Part shown: one piece after another, positions 55,701-64,000 of the stretch
How the letters are laid out: the number at the start of each line of letters is the position of its first letter
Position numbering within the stretch: position 1 is the stretch's first letter
Source: Oidiodendron maius Zn
Lineage: Eukaryota; Ascomycota; Leotiomycetes; Myxotrichaceae
Reading direction: 5' to 3'
Assembly: GCA_000827325.1 (NCBI GenBank)
Contig: KN832884.1
Coordinates: forward strand, 284,953-348,952
DNA: 64,000 nucleotides
Program-made: the position numbers and the translations under genes
Notes under the pieces: model-generated
Seen by the model: the letters and a program-made list of their open reading frames with translations, nothing else
Told to the model about the DNA's origin: nothing
Databases searched by the model: none

Positions 55701-56179
55701 TGAGGGAGGAGACGGGGACACGACCATGTAGAATTGGATCAAAGGCATAGATACGGCAGCGCTGCTTATCGGGGTTCTTTGGGTGACACTGTAGCATAAT
55801 TTCCGGAAGTTTGGGCCACAACCGGTGTTGTATTTCTAGTATCTCAGCTCAGGAACACAACAGTTCCAAGTGTGCAACATTACAACTGTTTCGTCCCAGA
55901 TCGTGAAACCTCTTGCAGTGATATTAATATTCTCGAGAGTCTAGAAGCACTCGAGTGGCACATATTGTGTTTGTAGTATGGTTTTGCACGATATCGTGCT
56001 TCGCCCCCACGCATAACCATGTCGAAGCCACTCGGGTGTGGCTGCGCCGATGCAGGACCCTCGAAACCTGATTATTTATATCTTTTGGTTTCTTAAACTC
56101 AACCACAATTCATCGCGTTAGTATACGACGACACACTAAACTCCGATGTAAACACCGTTGATCAATACAAGAGAGCAGC
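55701..56179. other. intergenic region
   Basis: 3' region of TOM22 and promoter of the bestrophin-like gene. No other feature is recognised. Confidence 0.45.
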
Positions 56180-57935
56180 ATGTCGACACTCTTCTCGCGT
56201 CAGGTGTCCTACCTCCACCTCGGCCACGGCTGGCCAGACAATGGCGAGCATAAACGTCACAATACATATCCTCTGGCGCACAGCTCACGGAAGAAGGACA
56301 GAAGGTCTGAGACATTCTCCGTGATTAAGAAAACATATCTCTAACTCTCAATATAGATGGCCCCTCGTGTTGCGCTTCTGGAAGGGTTCTATTCATGGAA
56401 GTACGTCCAGATCTCTCACACCCATGCGGCACTCCATCACCATGCCAGTAAAGGATTCAGGACGTACAAAAGCACGTGCTGATCATTATCTCCAGCGATT
56501 GCTCTCCCCGTCTTCCTCCATGCCATCATCGCTGCCTTCGTGGTGTTCGCAAACAAGCATATCAGCTCTGACTTCTCCCTGCCCAGCAGCATCGTATACC
56601 TCCTTTCCGTCTCGCCTCCTAACCACGTGCTAACCACATCCCTAGATACCCTCCCTCTCCATCGTCGTGGGTCTCATGCTCGTCTTCCGCAACCAAACAG
56701 CCTTCTCGCGCTTCTGGGACGGACGGTTGCATGTCAATACCGTCACGACGGCCATCCGGTGTATCGCGCGACAGATCCTCGTGCTGGTTCCCGCACCGGC
56801 TGTGCCCGCCAACCTGCAGTCCTCGGAAGTCTATTTACACGCTCCACCAGGAATGCAGACGCCGATGTCGTATTACGAGGCACTGCCAACGTCGGGCGAC
56901 GATGTGCTGTGCAAGGCGGACGAGATGCGCACCGTAGAGACGGTACACATCCTCATAGCAATGCTGTACACCATCAAGAACCATCTGCGCGCGGAATGGG
57001 GCGTCGCCTTGTCTCCTGGGACACGCCTCACGGATGACGGGCAAGAAGATATTGTCGATGAATATAAAGACCTGCTTCCCCCTGCCCTGAAAGGATACGA
57101 GCATCGCGGCCTAGGACTCACACTACAGCTCTCCACGTTTGTCGAGGACTTCATCAACCTCGGGGTGCATCGCAACTGGTTCCATAACGCCGCAGCATCT
57201 GCGCTGCTCTCGTCCCTCAACAATCTGACATCCGCATATGGATCCATGGAGGTCATCCGTCTCGTTCCCATCCCGGTGGCTCACTTGATCCACCATCGGC
57301 AAACCCTTGCTTTATTCTGCGGCATCCTCCCATTTGCCATGGCATCCGAGATGGATTGGTGGGCCGTCCCTCTAGTAGCATTCGTCGCCTTTACATTGTA
57401 CGGCATTGAAGGTATCGCACAGACATACGAGGACCCCTTCGGCGTCGCCAAGATTGACATCAATCTCGATGACATTGTCGAGGACGCGAGACGCGAGGTC
57501 GAGGTCATGCTCTCCGCGTGGCAGATCCAGGGTGCCAGAGGAGGTATCTTCCGTCCCCATGTCCCAGGCGATGGAGTTATAAGCGATGCGAGCAGCGAGT
57601 ACTTTGGTCCGGCACCGCAGAATGAGGAGTCCCTGCTGCGGGTGGTAGTTAGTGATTTAAGTAGGGAGATTGAGAGGGATGGGAGCGCGGAGCAGGAGAG
57701 GATTAGGGAACGGGAGCGTGCTAGTGCGAGTGCGAGTGCGCCTGCGCCTGTGCCTGCGACAGCGAGTTCGAGTATAAGGCCGAGTCTAGTGCGAGGCACG
57801 TCGTATGGGTCGATTACAGGAGGGGCGACGTATACAGCGTCAGCTAGCCAGGCCAGACATGAATCCCGTCCAGGTGGAAGCGGGACACCCGGAGGGAAAA
57901 AGTTAAGTTGGAATGATGCTGGACCGGTTGTATAA
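56180..57935 (+). CDS. bestrophin-like (UPF0187) anion channel protein
   Basis: Four exons, 56180-56304, 56357-56400, 56496-56593 and 56646-57935, phase-consistent, 518 residues. Hydrophobic segments run through ALPVFLHAIIAAFVVFANK, SLSIVVGLMLVFRNQTAFSR and RLVPIPVAHLIHHRQTLALF to WWAVPLVAFVAFTLYGIEGI. The motifs FRNQTAFSRFWDGR (after the first helices) and EDPFGVAKIDINLDDI (C-terminal acidic region) are diagnostic of the family in fungi and bacteria. The C-terminal tail is Ser/Ala/Pro-rich and variable. These proteins form chloride-type channels; fungal roles are poorly defined. Localisation is membrane, exact compartment unknown. Confidence 0.9.
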
Positions 57936-58268
57936 GCCTGTATTCTTTGTGAATAAAGCGTTGCTGATGTGTATATTGCCTTCAAGCGTTAGAGTAGTGG
58001 GAGGCAAGCGTTGTTGGAGTTAGGAGATTATTACCCCTTAGATACTTTGAATACGCTCATTAGAGAGCTCAAATTGAAACTGGACATCATTCTACTGTCA
58101 TGATCATTATTCGTTAGACTAGGCTGCTCTGACTCTACATATAGTATACAATATTGGTACAATGATTCTGACCGATATATGCAGTAACGCCGCCCAATGC
58201 ATCCATTTTCAATTCATTTCCACCAAACGCCTCCATATGGCTTACTCTCATGGCCCATTTCATGAAAT
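57936..58268. other. convergent 3' region
   Basis: Facing 3' ends of the bestrophin-like and DUF4211 genes. No other feature. Confidence 0.5.
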
Positions 58269-60534
58269 TCAACGACCATACCGCCTAGGTTCATACGTCC
58301 TGGCAGTATCCATCATTTTCTTGAACTCTTGATACAGACTCCGAATGGTGCCATCTACCTTCCATGCTTGCACGATGTTATCGGCATACACCCATCTCTC
58401 TTCCGAAGATGCCGCTCGTCGTTTGGCAATCTTTCGCTGCGTGAGATGTCTCTGGCTCTCAAGGATCTCAATAACTGCCTCGTTCAGAGAGTACTTCCAG
58501 TGGATGAGCTTGTGCGCCTGAAAGGCTTTGTCCGAACAATCACTACAGCGGGTTAGTATCAAATTGAAATTGGGTAGAGAGTAAAACATACCGGCCAGAA
58601 AACCACTCCCTTCCGGCAGGCACCAGTTCATTACCCTCTTCATCGAAAGGAGCAGCATTCTCATCATCGGCTTCGTAATCACTATCCTGTTCAAGGTCCT
58701 CCAAGGTAGATTTCTTGTACGGTTCGCCTCGAAACGAGAGAGCATACTTGGGTGGGTGGTTGCGATGATTGCAAGCGTCGCACTTCGGCACACCTTCTGC
58801 GGTTATTCCTTCACCACCCCCAACCCCTCGCATCGTAAGGACTGGTCTTGCTTTGATGGCAGCGGTAAACTCGGCAGTCCACTGAGATGAGATAAACGTG
58901 CTGATAGCATATCCTCGTGCTTCATCATCAACTTTCAGGAAAGCATGGCTATACCTTTCGGCTTTGCGGTCAGGGAAGCCTGGGTCGATATTGTTGTGAA
59001 TAAGCCATTCAACGCAGTCTATAAAGTTTTCCTTGAGGGGCTTGTGGGCAAGGCGTGAGAATTGCAGTGGCAGCTCAGGGACGCCTAATACATCATTAGC
59101 ATACTCTCCACAAAGCGGCCGGAAATTAGATAGCTAAACAGCAAGAGAAACATACCAAGAGGATGATCATCGTCGTCTTCAACAATGAAACCCTCTTCCT
59201 CGTCGTCATTATTTGCATTGTAGTTGCTATCATTTTGACGAGAAGTAGATCCAGTTGCTTGCTTACTGGTCTCAGGGCTGGGTTCTTCGTCCTCAAAAAC
59301 TTCTAGAGCCTGAAGTTCCGGATCGCTATCATAAAGCCCACTCCCGTCCTCATCATCGCTAGATGACTCAGTAAGCTGATCGATCTTTTCACCTGCGCGC
59401 TTGCGTCTCAGCAGTTCAGCAGCCTTTTGCTTAGCCGTGCGGTGCTTCTTGGGCGGTTTTGCTTGCCGGGTATAGCGAGATGGGGTGAATGGGCTGACGC
59501 TGGATTGATTCTTGCTCTTTGGGACGTCACTTTCATCATCTTCATCCTCATCCTCATCTTCATCTTCATTGTCCTCCACTATTACATGTCGAGAGCGCTT
59601 GGGCGGGGAAAAGACGATGTCTGATTCATCCGACTCGACATCTGGCTTGCGTCGTTTTAATGGTGAAATGACAGGCTCTTCATCATCGTCATCATCCTCA
59701 TCATCCGAGATGGCAAAGCTGCGACGACGCTTAGATGGGGAAGGCGTAATGACATCGTCATCCTCATCACTATCCTGTTCAGTAACTGTCTTTCCCTTGC
59801 CCTTGTTTCGATTCCCAGTAATGACACTACGTGGTTGAGAGTTGGAAAAAACAGGTGCCTCGTCATCCTCGTCGTCTGAGACGACAATCGTAGGTCTAGA
59901 CCGTCTGCGCGCAGCGGCAGCCACTGGCACTTTATCCTCGTCATCATCTCCTTCTTCCCCCGAGGTGTCCTCTCTGTCTTGGGTCAATATACTGGTCTCT
60001 TCGTCTTCCTCCTCGCTGTCTTTGATAGGAGGTCGAGTGCGCTGCCTTGCCTTCGGAGTTGAGATCGCAAGCTCATCATCATAATCCTCACTATCAGAGG
60101 GAAGTATATTCTTTTGCTTCTTTGACTTCTCTGAGAGCAATTTGAAAGCGCCCGGTACTTTCACAGGCTGGTTCTTCTTAAGGGGTGTAGTAAAGACTTC
60201 TTCATCGTCGGATGGTGCACTGTATAGATCGGTGTGGGGCTTGGGTTGTGGAAGTGCGAGCGGATCCTCGTCAGTATCTTGCGCGGCGGCGTCGAAGCTT
60301 TCTAGTCCCAAGTTAGCATGCTCTTGTAATAACAATATAGCTCTAGAGTTGGGCGGGGTGCACACCAGGGTCTGATCTACCTCTGTCCAGGGTCTGCGAG
60401 GACTTTGCAGGTGTGGGCAGTTGGTACCTGACTTTCGCAGGCGACATCTTCACGGCTGGCGACGAGCTCTTTTCACTGACAACGGGGTCAAATGTGATTT
60501 TAGTCTGCTTCTTGCGACTAGATCTGTGCTCCAT
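58269..60534 (-). CDS. DUF4211-domain nuclear protein
   Basis: Four exons, 60381-60534, 59156-60301, 58592-59084 and 58269-58542, phase-consistent, 688 residues. The first two thirds are extremely acidic, with Ser/Asp/Glu runs alternating with short basic blocks (SPSKRRRSF, SPLKRRKP, SPPKRSRH), typical of a nuclear disordered region with repeated basic signals. The folded C-terminal domain starts at VPELPLQFSRLAHKPLKENF, with DCVEWLIHNNIDPGF and HAFLKVDDEARGYA, matching DUF4211. It includes Cys pairs (CDACNHRNHPPKYALSF; DCSDKAF) that could bind a metal. Function is not established. A chromatin or nucleolar role is inferred from composition. Confidence 0.85.
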
Positions 60535-61313
60535 ATTTGGGGTTATGTTGGTGTGCGGGGGTCAGTGTCTTTGGGACAGAAGACGTGTAGCTGGTTGCTA
60601 CCCCACAGTGGTTCAGAGCGACAGTTATGAGGAACTCCAGTCGAAGTGCCTTAGTAACAACACAAGACAAAGGTACGTGATGAGAAGTAGTCTTGGATGC
60701 AAACTGTGCAGGGAAAGAAAAGAAGAATCTAAGAAAGGTGTATTATTGTGGTTCGTGAGGAGAGTAAATTTGGTATGCAGTGACTGAAGCTTATACTTCT
60801 TGAGTGTCGCGTGAATTTCGCATCCACAGATCCGCTTGTCACGAGACCACGTGATGCGTGTATATTTGCTCTATAACCTCAATTTTGTCAAAGAGTCCTT
60901 GCGAGTCACTTTCTTTATGTACATTTATATATTCACGATACTGAATTACTTCTGGCTTGCTTTGCAACGGACGTAATCTCTCGGATACACCAAAGTCACT
61001 TCACAATATATCACTGCAGTAATCGCTAAGGTGCTGTTATTGCTACTTATACGAAGGAAACCGCTGTTGCACAGATAGAATGTACAATTTATATCCCGCC
61101 TTTTTTCTTTTCATTCTGGTCCTACAACCACCTTTAGGCAACGCTTTGGGATATACAACCATATCTCTTTGGCATTGGAGAGAGTCTGCCTACAATCCTA
61201 TACCGACGCACCAAACCAATATGAAATGGTAGCTGCGAAAGTAACATCCTCAAAGAAACAACCCGACTTAGTGAAATACAAGCAATAATAAGAAGCTAAG
61301 GGGGAAAAGTGAT
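60535..61313. other. intergenic region (0.78 kb)
   Basis: Promoter of the DUF4211 gene and 3' region of the last gene. Nothing else is recognised. Confidence 0.45.
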
Positions 61314-64000
61314 TTAAGCATCTCCACTATAGACTGGATTGTTTTCTCCCAAAAGAGTGTGGCCAGTTTCATATGCGGCCGTCGTGGTACCGCCAGTAAG
61401 AGTGCCGTTCATTGCAGTTGTAGCTCCAGTGGCACCGGCACCTAACTGTTTAGATGCAGAATGCCCTGGGGACGTATCACTGCCATATAGGTCATCGGAG
61501 GCGGCAGTCGTAGACGAAGGACCCTCTCTAATGTTCTCCCGGTCCCTCAGGCCTCCCTGAGTAACTGGATGCTTCTTCCGAGCAACTTGTGGAGCGGGAA
61601 GAATATCATCACTTCTTGGTGCGGAGCCTAACTTGAACACAGGCGATTCCCACTTCTCACCCTGCATGCCAAGCTCTTTGTACTCTGTCGCCTTTTTCGA
61701 AATGCCACCCGGCAAGCTAAGATTAGGGAAAATAGAGTCTTGCTTGGTCATTGCTATGTTGGCCTTCTTTTCTCCGACTTCTTTCTGAGTCTGCTTGTTC
61801 TTGCCCTGCATCAATTGTTTTTGAGCCGCATTTATGTAGCGTTCATAAATGTTAGGAGCATTTTCCTGATTTTGCCGGGCCTGTTTTATGTCAGTATCAC
61901 AGCAATTACTTCATAAGGGATTATTTACCTGGATCTTTGCACGATCTGCATCTTTCTTGATCTGGAAGGCCATACTATCGAGGCGATAAAAGTGTTCCTT
62001 GATCTGGCTCTCCAAAACCTTTTGGATTATAGGGCGAAGAAATCTCAACATTGCTCGCTTGAAAAGGCGGAACAAGACGCTATGCCTAGACTTCTTGAGC
62101 TTAATGTTAAGGTTCTTGATGCTAACATCGACTTTATCAACTTTGAAGAAGTTCTGACGATCGGGCGTCTGTGCGTTGGATAACTTCATCCTGAAGCTAA
62201 ATCCGCTTCCTCCAAGGAGTATGTCCATGACACCCAGATCAGTCAACTTTGGCGTGCCTTGCTTCCTCTTCACGTAATAAGAAACATCTCTCAAGTCCAT
62301 CTGAATACCTGAGGCGTGGATCTCAACTGAATTGGCGCTCTTATTTGCGATATTCCTGCGTCCAAAGCGGAAGTAGTTATCTGAAAGAGCATTAGGCATC
62401 TCTACTATCATGGATTGGAAAGGCCGTACCATTGGCAATTTCAATAATGTTAGGCATCAAGTTATCACTCTCAATGACCAAATTCTCGACTACCGCATCA
62501 ATCATGGGGTCGCTATACTCGATTCTCGGGATGGGTACGTAATGGAGGCTTCGGAGTGCACTAGGAATTATGACCTCTGTGATATCCTTGACCAGGACTG
62601 GTTTAAATGTTGCTTTTCCAAACTCGTCGGTACCCAGATCCTTGAATAGTTTCTGGAGTGACTGGTTAAAGCGTTGGTTCATTGGATCCTTGTCGAACTG
62701 ATCCGCAAAGAACTTGACTTCATCAACAATGCGGTCGGTATGATTGCGGTATCTCTCGCGAAGCAGATAATCTCCATGGTCATGTATTTCGTTCCACTCC
62801 TCCGTTGCACGATCTTCCATAATATAACCTTGATTCTTAAGACATCTTCTGATATAGTCATTAACCTGTCGGAACCATGACTTCAGTTCGGAATCTCGAT
62901 CAGCGTCTCTGTAGAGAGTATTTATGGCGTCAAACAGATCGTCTGATGACGTGCCATTGGCAAAGCGCTCTAGGAGCAACTTGACTTTATCAGCAGTGCT
63001 ATTTTCCGACAGTAGCGAATATCACATACCTTCAAATCGGCCTCGGCATGCTGCAGTGTAGAGTCGGTGTGCGCTTCACGCACAACGCCTCTAGATTGTT
63101 GACTCGTTGTGCCAAGATGGCCAACGTAAGTCTCAGCAAGGCCAAGAAGAGTATCGATGGCTATTTGATCTTGATTATGGTCAGTAAGCCGCGTCTGGAC
63201 TAGACACGAGTGCAACTCACAATCTGATTGGCCCTGGATCTCAATAACCATCTTTCTCAACCTCCAAATAGTTTGCTCGCGACGCTCTGGCGGCATTTTT
63301 GTGGATAAATAGTGTCTGGCACGATCCTTGTTGCGCTGGGTGCTTTCTTTAGTCCCTTCAGGGACATTCTGAGCGGTACGCTGCTGCAGTGTGGCAGCCC
63401 CTGCCTGCATGCCATCTCCAACATCGACAGCTGAGTCTCTTCCACGCTGCTTATCCTCTCTGATACGTGAAGCGGTATCACCGGGATCACGGGAGCCCTC
63501 AGGGTGGGCCACAGCACTAGCATCGCCAGCCGCGTCACTGGCGGCATCTCCTGCTGTCGACTTGGTCAACTTGATTTTGTTCTTGAGTTGAGAGGCGGAG
63601 ATGTCTGGGGCATCGAGCCACGTATTGTCAGCAGCTGGTTGGTCAATTTGTGTTAGTTGCTGATCCGATGGCTTGACTTTCGTGGCGGTCTTCACAGCAA
63701 CATCGCCAGCTATGTCTCGCAAGAGAATCGTGGCATCACTCACTGTAGTTGTTAGGAAACGAATTTTTCGCGGTCTCATCACTTACAAAGCTTGCGGAAT
63801 TGCCCATTCGTGACTAGAAGTGTCCCAAGGGTACGAAGCCCATCTAATGCTTGATTTCCATGGGACTTTGCTGCGGTACTGTCGACAGGCGCAGTTAGGC
63901 GAGTAGCATCTCCGCCTTGAATATGTTGTGCCTGCCATATGAAATCCTGCAGCAGATTTCCCTCATTTTTGGTCAAGAAAAGATGTTTCCAATCATCAAG
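61314..64000 (-). CDS. HAM1-like protein (DUF4449/HAM1_C), 5' part beyond the window
   Basis: Exons, from the window edge inward: 63787->64000, 63221-63742, 63030-63169, 62430-62979, 61929-62380 and 61314-61880; phases agree. The start codon lies outside the window. The visible chain has a helical, charged N-terminal half (LLERFANGTSSDDLFDAINT, RNHTDRIVDEVKFFADQFDK). It continues into VENLVIESDNLMPNIIEIAN and NYFRFGRRNIANKSANSVEI. A beta-rich lipid-binding-like domain follows (VEIHASGIQMDLRDVSYYVK, GGSGFSFRMKLSNAQ, FFKVDKVDVSIKNLNIKLKK). It ends in a Gly/Thr/Ala-rich tail. This matches the fungal HAM1-like family named after a Neurospora hyphal-fusion protein. A lipid-handling role is speculative. 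One junction, at 62979/63030, uses a weak AAG acceptor. Confidence 0.78.

Noticed and set aside
59512-60084. Ser-rich plus-strand frames opposite the DUF4211 gene
   Set aside because: Runs of Ser are the complement of the Asp/Glu codons (GAT/GAG) on the real strand. Pure shadow.

Overview
This window is nuclear DNA from a filamentous ascomycete. The genes have short spliceosomal introns (about 47-80 bp, GT..AG with CTRAC/CTAAC-like branch sites). The gene set is typical of Pezizomycotina: fungal Zn2Cys6 regulators, TOM22, IBA57/CAF17, a DUF4211 protein, a HAM1-like protein and a UstYa/DUF3328 protein. Gene order and protein style suggest Leotiomycetes, but that is an impression and not a demonstration. 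There are no rRNA genes, CRISPR arrays or recognisable intact transposons.

The window has three parts. The left part (about 0.5-13.2 kb) is mostly housekeeping: a one-TM fungal protein, a stand-alone cytochrome b561 domain protein, a riboflavin-type (DRAP) deaminase, a DGR2-like WD40 protein and a small-subunit catalase. A 2.8 kb gene-free gap lies at 2.3-5.1 kb.

The middle part (about 13.2-38.3 kb) is an accessory island: gene-poor, AT-rich in places, and full of decayed genes. I recognise relics of a monocarboxylate-type MFS transporter, an epoxide hydrolase, a protoglobin (one in-frame stop), a short-chain dehydrogenase, a WD40 protein and an MFS efflux pump. Several disabling stops would fit C-to-T change, as expected of repeat-induced point mutation (RIP) or similar decay. 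Among these relics are apparently intact genes: three Zn2Cys6 transcription factors, an arrestin-like protein (one doubtful junction), a secreted Cys-rich protein, a classical SDR, a UstYa-type (DUF3328) oxidase, and two tiny secreted repeat proteins.

The most interesting unit is at 30.2-36.4 kb. A UstYa-like oxidase with both HxxHC motifs lies 0.66 kb upstream of a 105-residue secretory precursor. The precursor ends in four 12-residue repeats, each opened by a Lys-Arg kexin site. This is the hallmark arrangement of fungal dikaritin-type RiPP loci. The repeats here are almost wholly acidic and lack the usual Tyr/Phe, so the product, if any, would be unlike the known ones. A divergently arranged SDR and Zn2Cys6 regulator sit next to it. 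A second secreted repeat protein at 16.5 kb has three 63-bp tandem units carrying an LNPQPLPP motif.

The right part (about 38.3-64 kb) returns to conserved genes: IBA57, a Cwc23/DNAJC17-like J protein, a conserved unknown, a divergent gene pair fitting thymine salvage (thymine 7-hydroxylase-like dioxygenase plus 5-carboxyuracil/iso-orotate decarboxylase-like amidohydrolase), an eight-exon secreted acid phosphatase, an ADF-H/PH cortical protein, TOM22, a bestrophin-like channel, a DUF4211 nuclear protein, and a HAM1-like protein cut by the window end. Exon coordinates were worked out by hand from splice consensus, phase and family conservation. No search was run.
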